DNA of 16,936 bases. It comes from an uncultured Eggerthellaceae bacterium (lineage in GTDB: Bacteria; Actinomycetota; Coriobacteriia; Coriobacteriales; Eggerthellaceae). This document shows, one piece after another, positions 7,358 to 13,466 of this stretch. The stretch is taken from positions 1 to 16,936 of the forward strand of contig CAKTWD010000027.1 in assembly GCA_934630485.1 (NCBI GenBank), written 5' to 3'. A program made the position numbers and the translations under genes. How positions within the stretch are numbered: position 1 is the stretch's first letter; every line of letters starts with the position of its first letter. Below the pieces are notes generated by a model that saw nothing but the letters and a program-made list of their open reading frames with translations, was not told where the DNA came from and did not search any database.

Positions 7358-7389
7358 CAGGTGAAGCGTCTAGAAAGGCGCTTCACCTG
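7358..7389. other. Perfect 11-bp hairpin without a T-tract
   Basis: CAGGTGAAGCG (7358-7368) pairs perfectly with CGCTTCACCTG (7379-7389) around a ten-base loop. No run of T follows on the plus strand and only TTTGTT on the minus strand, so a classical intrinsic terminator is doubtful. It could protect the 3' end of the upstream mRNA or be a regulator site for the transporter. Confidence 0.6.
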
Positions 7390-7411
7390 GGATTCCGACT
7401 TCAAATCACCA

Positions 7412-7467
7412 TTTCATATTCTGATGAAACAGAGCGAAATAACGCACTGTTTAGATTAGTGCGCTCT
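7412..7467. promoter_or_regulatory. Paired dyads upstream of transporter 1
   Basis: TTTCAT (7412-7417) and ATGAAA (7424-7429) form an 18-base dyad with a six-base centre. Then CGCACT (7443-7448) and AGTGCG (7458-7463) form a stem extended by AGAG (7431-7434) and CTCT (7464-7467) across an internal bulge. They lie 29-84 bases ahead of the transporter start. An operator followed by a leader hairpin is one reading; no convincing promoter hexamers are seen. Confidence 0.4.
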
Positions 7468-7495
7468 TTCGCCCCGATCGAATGGATTCAATAGC

Positions 7496-8929
7496 ATGGA
7501 TACAACTAAAAAATCGCCCGCGCTGATTCATTACATCATCGTCGCGGCATTCTGTCTGTTCTTCCGTTTTGTGCCGGGCTTTGCTGGCATCACCCCGCTC
7601 GGCATGGCCATCTTGGGCTGCTTCATCGGTGCAGTCTACGGTTGGATCACCATTGATATGCTCTGGCCCAGCCTTATGGGCCTGTTCGGCATGGGCCTTA
7701 CCTCCATCGGCATGGAGAAGGTCGCCGCAACGTGCTTCGGATCGCTGCCTGTTCTTGGCTTGATCCTGTGCATGGGCGTTGTCGGCGTTGCCATGAAAAC
7801 CGGCGCTTTCGACTGGCTGGTCACCTTGCTTCTGGGCAACAAAACCATGCAGGGCAAGCCTTGGTTCACCATCTGGTTGGTTATGCTCATTGCTTGGCCG
7901 TTCGGCGCATTCAACCCCATCATCATGATGGTTGTCTTCGGCGCCTTCATCACCAGCATCCTGAAAGCATGCGGTGTTAAGCATAATGACAAGCTTGCCG
8001 TGTTCTGGTACCTTGGCTGCGCTTTCTCCCTGATGCTTGGTCAGATCCTGCTGCCGTTCATGGGCACCGGCCTTACGTTCTACTACAGCTTCATGACCAT
8101 GTTCCCGAACCTCAGCATGCAGTTCGTGCCCTACATCGTGTTCATGATTCTCATGGGCGTCGCAATGATTTCTGTGTACGTTTTTCTTATCATGAAGATC
8201 ATCTTCCGCGTTGACGCTGCTCCCGTTGCCAAGTACTGCAACGAGTGCGAGACCCCGAAGTGCAGCCGCGACCAGAAGATCGCTCTTATCTTGTTTGTTG
8301 CCTTCCTGGCTATTGTTATTGCAAGTTCCTTGAACTTCGGTCCGGTTTCCGACTTCCTGAAGAAGTTCGGCTTGCTCGGCAGCTGCCTTTCTGTTGCTCT
8401 GTTCGTCCCGATTATCAAGTCCGAGAACGGTGGACCGTTGGCCAGCCTCGAAGAGATGTACACCATGTGCAACTGGGGCCAGGTCTTCATGATGGGTCTG
8501 ATCATGGTTTTCTCCACCTATCTGGGTGGTCAGGATACCGGCATCACCAGTGCCATGGCTATGCTGTTCATGCCATTCATGGGTATGTCTCCGTGGGTTT
8601 TCATCGTTATCGCTCTTGTTATCTCGGTCGTTCTCACCAACGTTGCGAACAACATGCTCATCGGCGTTATGGTCATGCCCTTCCTTGTTAACTTCGCAAC
8701 CCAGGCTGGCATCAGCCCGACGATGATCATCGTCCTTCTGTGGATCATGGTTCAGTTCGCTCTGGCAACCCCTGCTGCTTCGCCGGTTACCGCCGTTGCG
8801 ATGACTCAGGAGATGGCTGACGCTCAGACCATGACCAAGGCTGCCTTGAAGATCCTCCCTATCATGATCGTCATTGGTCTTGTTGTGGGTGTTGCGATCT
8901 CGCAGCTGGTCTTCGGCCTGCTTGGCTAG
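7496..8929 (+). CDS. SLC13/DASS-like anion transporter 1
   Basis: This 477-residue integral membrane protein has about a dozen hydrophobic segments. It resembles the divalent anion:sodium symporter/ion transporter superfamily: an N-terminal pair of helices with a WPSL motif (57-60), a hairpin-like AFNPIIMM (138-145), a central cytosolic loop (about 238-262), the second-half signature LTNVANN (380-386) and ATPAASPVTAV (424-434). Family members carry S-N-T at the two substrate sites; here the second is TNV and the first is not canonical, so substrate class is uncertain (dicarboxylate, sulfate and other anions are all possible). The central loop has three cysteines (C248, C251, C256). Transporter 2 shares the TNVANN and TPA-SP signatures. 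The ATG at 7496 has only GGA nearby, a weak ribosome site, so the start is less sure. A strong terminator follows. Confidence 0.8.
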   Translation: MDTTKKSPALIHYIIVAAFCLFFRFVPGFAGITPLGMAILGCFIGAVYGWITIDMLWPSLMGLFGMGLTSIGMEKVAATCFGSLPVLGLILCMGVVGVAMKTGAFDWLVTLLLGNKTMQGKPWFTIWLVMLIAWPFGAFNPIIMMVVFGAFITSILKACGVKHNDKLAVFWYLGCAFSLMLGQILLPFMGTGLTFYYSFMTMFPNLSMQFVPYIVFMILMGVAMISVYVFLIMKIIFRVDAAPVAKYCNECETPKCSRDQKIALILFVAFLAIVIASSLNFGPVSDFLKKFGLLGSCLSVALFVPIIKSENGGPLASLEEMYTMCNWGQVFMMGLIMVFSTYLGGQDTGITSAMAMLFMPFMGMSPWVFIVIALVISVVLTNVANNMLIGVMVMPFLVNFATQAGISPTMIIVLLWIMVQFALATPAASPVTAVAMTQEMADAQTMTKAALKILPIMIVIGLVVGVAISQLVFGLLG

Positions 8930-8986
8930 TAAGCTTTCTCCTTGCAAGTAGAAACCCTCCCCGAGTATTGCTTGCAGCTCTATAGA

Positions 8987-9055
8987 GGCAGGAGGAACCT
9001 CCCGTCCGCCTGCCCAGAAACCCGTCCTCACATGCGAGGACGGGTTTTCTATTTT
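8987..9055 (+). terminator. Strong terminator after transporter 1, preceded by a small hairpin
   Basis: A perfect 12-base-pair stem (9018-9029 with 9036-9047) with a six-base loop is followed by TTTTCTATTTT. Directly before it GGCAGG (8987-8992) pairs with CCTGCC (9009-9014), with AGG/CCT pairing inside. The second stem-loop is a textbook intrinsic terminator; the first may be a relic or help stabilise the 3' end. Confidence 0.9.
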
Positions 9056-9133
9056 GGCGAAGTCGTGCTCAGATAAATGCTTTGCTGCGTTGGAATCTTT
9101 CGTCGATCTTGTCGTTCCCTAACGCGAAGTAAA

Positions 9134-9215
9134 CGGTTGCCCAGCACGGAAGAAAAGCCACTTGATGCTTGTCGCAAGCACGGCGTAATCTATTTCTAAA
9201 GACGGTTTGCCGTGC
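9134..9215. promoter_or_regulatory. Possible MarR operator region
   Basis: The 200 bases between the terminator and the MarR start hold GCACGG at 9134-9139, then GCACGGC (9178-9184) inverted to GCCGTGC (9209-9215) across 24 bases, and a small hairpin GCTTG-TCG-CAAGC (9167-9179). MarR proteins commonly repress their own operon from dyads near the promoter, which is the reason for the call. No strong -35/-10 pair was identified. Confidence 0.35.
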
Positions 9216-9255
9216 TCAATGCCCGCGGCTGAAAGGAATCGAGAAAGGCTTGGTT

Positions 9256-9915
9256 ATGGATAAGAAGGAAGAGCTTCTAGATAAATACCAGCACGCAATC
9301 ATGCTGCATTTTTTCGCAATGGGAAAGCACCGAGGTCTCGTCGGTCGAGCGGGTCGTCCAGTTGACAATCCTTCCAGTGGTCAGGGCCGTGTGTTGGCTT
9401 GCCTGAAACTAAAGGACGGCATCGGCATCAAAGATCTCGCGCAGATCTTGGGTATGAGCGCCCCTTCGCTCAACGATCTTTTGACAAAGATGGAATACGG
9501 TGGGTTCATCGAGCGTCGCCCGGTTTCCGATGGCGATACAATCTCGCAGGTGTTCCTAACCGATAAGGGCAAAGGCGTGAACCAGAACGATCCTGCGGCG
9601 GCAGCTGACCATGCTTCGGTCGACGTCGACCCGCTTGAGGGTTTCTCTGACGAGGAGCTTGAGATCATGGAGGGTTATCTTGATCGTATGATTGCGAACC
9701 TCGAGTCGAACGTCGGCATCGAAGAGATCGAAGACCTGCATCGCAAGCACGAGGAGCGCAAGGAATACCTTCATAGGCAGTTCTGTGGTGCCGAGGAAGT
9801 GTTTGCCAAGGTTGCGAATGGGCTTTCGTCGGGCCTTCATGCCGGATACGACCTTTACGCAAGCGTCGTCCATGACGACAAGAAAGAGACCAAGAACGGC
9901 GGTGACCTTCTATGA
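9256..9915 (+). CDS. MarR-family transcriptional regulator
   Basis: From the ATG at 9256 the protein has 219 residues, longer than the usual 140-160 of MarR. The winged helix-turn-helix is visible: IKDLAQILGMSAPSLNDLL as recognition helices, KMEYGGFIERRPVSDGDTIS with the wing, and VFLTDKGKGV after it. The family's C-terminal dimer helix follows as FSDEELEIMEGYLDRMIANL. About 70 further residues, charged and helical (IEDLHRKHEERKEYLHRQF), are an extra tail. An ATG 87 bases upstream is rejected because AAAGG lies eight bases before the ATG at 9256. The stop overlaps the next start (ATGA at 9912-9915), so the TIM-barrel protein is translationally coupled and probably functionally linked. The dyad upstream suggests self-control. 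Such regulators often sense aromatic or phenolic ligands; nothing here identifies the ligand. Confidence 0.8.
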   Translation: MDKKEELLDKYQHAIMLHFFAMGKHRGLVGRAGRPVDNPSSGQGRVLACLKLKDGIGIKDLAQILGMSAPSLNDLLTKMEYGGFIERRPVSDGDTISQVFLTDKGKGVNQNDPAAAADHASVDVDPLEGFSDEELEIMEGYLDRMIANLESNVGIEEIEDLHRKHEERKEYLHRQFCGAEEVFAKVANGLSSGLHAGYDLYASVVHDDKKETKNGGDLL

Positions 9916-10649
9916 GTGATGCCTTCGCAGGCGATTTTGAAAGCGAGCTGATCCTTGCTGAAGAGAAGGGCTTTTCTGCCGCGCTTGAGGCGAAGTCCGT
10001 TCAGGGACAATTGCTGAAAGCGGAGGTGCGCGCCCCGCGAGCGGCAAGGAACTGCCCTGGTATCGAGCTGATCGGACACACCATTCGCACGCTAGTGTTC
10101 TCGACGGATCTGTACATCATTCGCAACAGCAACGCCGATGCGGTTTTGGCTGCGGCTCCCTTCACCTGCCAGCCCTCCATCACGCAGGCGCTGTTGCAGA
10201 TTTCCGGCAGGCCGGTGCTGGCGGGTGTTACCGGTGCCACCACGTCGGGCCCTCGTTCGGTGATTCTGGCAATGGAGTCGGAGTCGCAGGGCGTAAGCGC
10301 CGTCATCGCGAACATGTCCGCCGACCCTGAGCTTATCAGCAGCATGGCGCGTATGATCGATATCCCCATCGTTGCTACGGTTGGTACGTTCGATGAAACG
10401 GTTGCCCTGAAGATCGCTGCAGGCGCGCGAATCATCAACGTCGCCGCTGGCAGGAAGACCGCCGAGGTTGTGGCGAAGGTGCGCGAGGCGTTCCCCGAGA
10501 TCCCGATCATCGCGACAGCCGGCCCCACCGAGGAGACGGCGCAGGCTGCAATTGATGCGGGCGCCGATGCTCTTTCGTGGACGCCGCCCAGCAGCCAAGA
10601 GCTCGAGCGCGAAACCATGCGCAAGAACAGGGAGGCTGTGGGGTTATAG
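9912..10649 (+). CDS. Predicted TIM-barrel enzyme of unknown function
   Basis: This 245-residue cytosolic protein alternates hydrophobic strands and helices in beta/alpha-barrel style: ELIGHT, DAVLAAAPF, RPVLAGVTG, VSAVIANM, IPIVATVGT, ARIINVAAG (172-180), IPIIATAGP (197-205) and ADALSWTPP. The last three resemble strands 6-8 of barrels that bind phosphorylated ligands, where glycines after the strands hold phosphate. I recall proteins of this pattern labelled simply hydrolase; I cannot name a reaction. The start overlaps the MarR stop by four bases (ATGA), so it is the second gene of a two-gene operon and is likely the target of, or the enzyme matched to, that regulator. Its own TAG stop forms the first bases of the repeated intergenic element, with a hairpin terminator about 85 bases beyond. 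Confidence 0.65.
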   Translation: MSDAFAGDFESELILAEEKGFSAALEAKSVQGQLLKAEVRAPRAARNCPGIELIGHTIRTLVFSTDLYIIRNSNADAVLAAAPFTCQPSITQALLQISGRPVLAGVTGATTSGPRSVILAMESESQGVSAVIANMSADPELISSMARMIDIPIVATVGTFDETVALKIAAGARIINVAAGRKTAEVVAKVREAFPEIPIIATAGPTEETAQAAIDAGADALSWTPPSSQELERETMRKNREAVGL

Positions 10650-10701
10650 GCCGCGGACGTGAGTTCCTCGGAACGAGCGGGCCGCGCAGCCCAAGGGTTT
10701 A
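10647..10701. repeat. Intergenic palindromic element, copy 2
   Basis: This copy aligns with 7289-7345 and begins at the TAG stop of the TIM-barrel gene. It keeps GTTC-N4-GAAC (10663-10674), the AGCGGGCCGCG block and a GCCC-AA-GGGT stem (10689-10698). A further GC-rich palindrome GGCCGCGGCC (10702-10711) follows it. Confidence 0.7.
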
Positions 10702-10731
10702 GGCCGCGGCCGCTACTCAGACTGTTGTTTT

Positions 10732-11658
10732 TTATCGAGCGGATCGAGAGATCCGCTCGATTTCTTCTATATAGGTTTCTTGGATAGGCGTGAGCACGTC
10801 ATTTTTCCCGACTATGTATCCAAAGCGAAACGAATCAGTGGTGGCGATGGGGACAGCCGCTATTCCCATCGCGTTCATTCTTTCCGGTTGGACGTTGCAC
10901 CAAGTTACAAAACCTTTGAAGGATGCGACTCCTCGAATCAAGTCGGGAAGAGCGACAGCGGCGTCGTATACGGGTATGCCATTGTATATTTCCGCTGGCC
11001 CTCGCTCGGGCCAGTCGTCGGGGGAGCTAAGGTTGAAGTATTGGCCAAACTGATACTCGGGGTAAACTTGCAGATCTTCGGGTGAGATCAGATCCCGTTC
11101 CGCCAAGGGATGGTCGGTTGGCATCAGGGCGTGAGGCTGGAATTCTCGCATTTTCTGGAAACGCAGCCCAGAATCGGAGACGCTTTTCAGGATTGACGCT
11201 TCTGTTGCGCTCCTCATGCTTATGAGTCCCATGTCGGCCGACCCCAGGGAAACCATGCGAATAGTGACGCTTATCGGCTCGACGTCGTATGAACAAGAGA
11301 ATGCTGAAAACTGAGGAAGCCGGGCAAGATCGCCCAGTGCCCATTGCGCGAATCCGAAGTTTTGCCCAACAACGGCGAAATCGAGATTGGTTTCGGCTCC
11401 GTTGCCGAATTTGCTTTCTATCAGGTCCATGCCTTGCACGGCCCGTCTGGCGTATCCAAGAAATTCGATCCCTCGACTAGTTGGGGTCGCGCCCTTTCTT
11501 CCGCGATGAAAAACCTTGAATCCTATATGGTCCTCAACTTGCGTGATCGCGATTGAAAGCGTGGCTTGCGAAACATGCAAGTCTTTTGCCGCTTCGGTGA
11601 GCGAGCCTTTTTCGGCAGCTTTCATTACGTAGCGTAATTGCTGTACGGTCAGTTTCAT
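10732..11658 (-). CDS. LysR-family transcriptional regulator 2
   Basis: The 308-residue protein has normal LysR length. N-terminal helix-turn-helix: MKLTVQQLRYVMKAAEKGS, EAAKDLHVSQATLSIAITQV, then RRAVQGMDLIESKF as the linker helix. The effector-binding domain fills the remainder. The ATG at 11658 has GGGAAG about eight bases upstream on its strand. It diverges from transporter 2 across 213 bases that contain TTAG/CTAA dyads, so transporter 2 is the likely target. It is clearly paralogous to LysR 1 in the DNA-binding domain and in the C-terminal GYIVGKNDVL region, while the ligand domain is quite different, which suggests a related but distinct inducer. The final codons contain a perfect 12-bp palindrome that also works as a terminator for the opposite strand. 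Confidence 0.9.
   Translation of the reverse strand: MKLTVQQLRYVMKAAEKGSLTEAAKDLHVSQATLSIAITQVEDHIGFKVFHRGRKGATPTSRGIEFLGYARRAVQGMDLIESKFGNGAETNLDFAVVGQNFGFAQWALGDLARLPQFSAFSCSYDVEPISVTIRMVSLGSADMGLISMRSATEASILKSVSDSGLRFQKMREFQPHALMPTDHPLAERDLISPEDLQVYPEYQFGQYFNLSSPDDWPERGPAEIYNGIPVYDAAVALPDLIRGVASFKGFVTWCNVQPERMNAMGIAAVPIATTDSFRFGYIVGKNDVLTPIQETYIEEIERISRSAR
10734..10768 (+). terminator. Terminator for the MarR/TIM-barrel operon, inside the LysR 2 coding end
   Basis: A perfect 12-base-pair stem (10734-10745 with 10750-10761) closes a GAGA loop and is followed on the plus strand by TTTCTTC. On the minus strand it is followed by AAAAAAC, so it suits plus-strand termination. It coincides with the last nine codons and stop of the LysR gene on the other strand. 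Confidence 0.55.
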
Positions 11659-11695
11659 CTTGCTTCCCTTTGCGCTTTTCGAATTTGCTCTCTTG

Positions 11696-11724
11696 CATAT
11701 AAGTTCATTTTCGGAATTGTCTAA
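11696..11724 (-). promoter_or_regulatory. Promoter for LysR 2
   Basis: On the minus strand TTAGAC (11724-11719), a 17-base spacer and TATATG (11701-11696) form a moderate promoter, 37 bases ahead of the start codon. The -35 contains a CTAA/TTAG half-site like those nearer transporter 2. Confidence 0.4.
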
Positions 11725-11802
11725 GTTGGGTTCCCGTCATTAAAACATGCAATGTGAACTGGCTTTATCTTTGACTCACGTGCTCTTATCATGATCCGCA
11801 TC

Positions 11803-11844
11803 TTAGGATTACCTAAATAAAAAAGCAATCTATTAGGAATCTAA
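11803..11844. promoter_or_regulatory. TTAG/CTAA operator dyads ahead of transporter 2
   Basis: TTAGG-ATTA-CCTAA (11803-11816) is a perfect dyad. TTAG-GAAT-CTAA (11833-11844) is a second one exactly 30 bases on, about three helical turns, and a lone TTAG lies at 11854-11857. LysR proteins bind dyads in the gap between themselves and a divergent target, often at two sites on one face of the helix, so these are strong candidates for LysR 2 binding. Confidence 0.5.
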
Positions 11845-11871
11845 AACAACGGATTAGAAAGAGGGAAGGAA

Positions 11872-13326
11872 ATGGAAGAGACGGCGAAGAGATTCGACGC
11901 TAAGTATTATGTCCATTCCGTCATCGGTTTGATTCTGATGTTCGGCATACCGCTGATTCCGCCGATTGAGCCCATTACGCATATCGGCATGCAAATTGGC
12001 GGCATCTTCATAGGCTTGGTTTACCTGTGGTCGACTGTTGGGCTGTTCTGGCCGAGCCTCCTTGGCATTGTGGCATTCGCATTTACCGATTACACCGATA
12101 TGAACGGAATGCTTGCGTGTTTTTCGGGGTATCTGCCCATGCTCATGTTGTTCTGCATGATTTTCTTCGGAGCAATTGGTGACTGTGGTCTGACCCGCTA
12201 TATCGCTCATTGGTTTTTGAAGCGCAAGATCATCAACGGGCGACCCTCGGTGTTCAATTTCTTGTTCTTCATGGCGATGTTCGCTGTGTCCGCTATTGTT
12301 GACCCGCTGATGGCGATGCTTGTTCTGTGGCCGACTATGTACATCATTTTCGAAGAGGTTGGCTATCAGAAAACTGACACGTATTGCAAGATCATGCTCA
12401 CGGCTTCTTTCGTGGCCGTTACCCTTGGTCAAAGCACGCTGCCTTTCTTCGGTGGCCAGCTGGTCATCTTGGGCGCATTCGAGGTAGCCAGCGGGATTCC
12501 TACAAACTACATGGCCTACATCGCGTTTAACGTTGTTACCAGCATTGCAATCCTTGCGGTTGTTACCCTTGTCATCAAGTTCATCCTCCGCCCCGACATG
12601 AGCAAGATGGCTGCGATTTCGGTCGAGCAGATCAATAAGGAAGAACTGCCGCCGATGAATATCCAGCAGAAGGCCTACGTGCTGGTGACCATTTTGTTTT
12701 TTGTTTTCGCACTCGGCCCTTCGGTTTTGCCTGCGGATTGGGCTATCACCCAGTTCATGAATGACATCAACCTGGTTGGCTTTACCATTCTTGCGCTGGG
12801 AGTTCTTGCCCTTATCAAGGTGGACGGAAAGCCGATTTTGGAGCCTGTCCGCATTTGCAAAGAGTACGTGATGTGGGATCTCTATCTTCTAGTAGTCGTG
12901 TGCGTGTTCCTTGCTGGCAGTTTGATGGCTCCCGAGACGGGTTTGCGCGAATGGCTTGTCGGCGTGTTGACCCCCGTCTTCAGCGCTGGTGGGCCGCTGT
13001 TCTTCAGCGTGGCTCTTATCGTGATCGGCGCGCTGGTCACCAATGTCGCGAACAATGCCATTACCGGTGCCATCCTCATGCAGATCATTGTGGCGATGGG
13101 CCCCGTTGTCGGTCTTCAGAACCAGGCTGCTCTTGCCATGACGGTGTGCTTGGCAACATTCATGGCCATTCTCACTCCTGCGGGTTCGCCTTATGCGGCT
13201 GTCTTCCATTCGAACAAGGACAAGATCTCGTCTGGCGAGATCTTGAAGTACGGCAGCATCATGATGGTCGCCGGTTTGCTTGTGTATATCGTTATCGGAG
13301 TGCCGCTGGCTAACTTAATGTTCTAA
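11872..13326 (+). CDS. SLC13/DASS-like anion transporter 2
   Basis: This 484-residue polytopic membrane protein is a paralogue of transporter 1. Shared marks: WPSLLG (60-65) early, VDPLMAM (143-149) at the first-half re-entrant position, TNVANN (390-395) and LTPAGSPYAAVF (434-445) in the second half. The central cytosolic loop (about 240-265) lacks the cysteine trio of transporter 1. As in that protein the S-N-T anion sites are changed (TNV in the second), so an organic or inorganic anion is likely but its identity is open. GGGAAGGA (11862-11869) precedes the ATG. It diverges from LysR 2, probably its regulator, and is followed by its own terminator; the alkylsulfatase-type gene beyond has a separate promoter. 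Confidence 0.8.
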   Translation: MEETAKRFDAKYYVHSVIGLILMFGIPLIPPIEPITHIGMQIGGIFIGLVYLWSTVGLFWPSLLGIVAFAFTDYTDMNGMLACFSGYLPMLMLFCMIFFGAIGDCGLTRYIAHWFLKRKIINGRPSVFNFLFFMAMFAVSAIVDPLMAMLVLWPTMYIIFEEVGYQKTDTYCKIMLTASFVAVTLGQSTLPFFGGQLVILGAFEVASGIPTNYMAYIAFNVVTSIAILAVVTLVIKFILRPDMSKMAAISVEQINKEELPPMNIQQKAYVLVTILFFVFALGPSVLPADWAITQFMNDINLVGFTILALGVLALIKVDGKPILEPVRICKEYVMWDLYLLVVVCVFLAGSLMAPETGLREWLVGVLTPVFSAGGPLFFSVALIVIGALVTNVANNAITGAILMQIIVAMGPVVGLQNQAALAMTVCLATFMAILTPAGSPYAAVFHSNKDKISSGEILKYGSIMMVAGLLVYIVIGVPLANLMF

Positions 13327-13344
13327 ATGCTCTAGATAGGTTTT

Positions 13345-13380
13345 ACGGTCGTGTCCGTTCGGGCGCGACCGTTCTTTCTT
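13345..13380 (+). terminator. Terminator of transporter 2
   Basis: A 12-base-pair stem (13345-13356 with 13361-13372, including two G-T pairs) closes a GTTC loop and runs into TCTTTCTT. It lies 18 bases after the transporter stop. Confidence 0.85.
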
Positions 13381-13408
13381 TGTGGGGCGCTTACTAATTA
13401 ATCACCTC

Positions 13409-13436
13409 TTGTTGGTCGCCCGCTTCCAAGTACACT
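13409..13436 (+). promoter_or_regulatory. Promoter of the alkylsulfatase-type gene
   Basis: TTGTTG (13409-13414), a 16-base spacer and TACACT (13431-13436) form a plausible promoter 30 bases ahead of the ATG at 13467, with ribosome site AAGGAGGG (13456-13463) between. Confidence 0.5.
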
Positions 13437-13466
13437 GTTCGTGCGGAAGACGACGAAGGAGGGAAC

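Noticed and set aside
7451..9031. Open frame of 526 codons on the minus strand
   Set aside because: It is antisense to transporter 1. The product is extremely rich in His, Asn, Asp and Gln, as expected from the complement of hydrophobic codons, and has no ribosome site support.
11854..12432. Minus-strand open frame opposite transporter 2
   Set aside because: Same composition as other complements of membrane protein genes; it also overlaps the region holding the transporter ribosome site.
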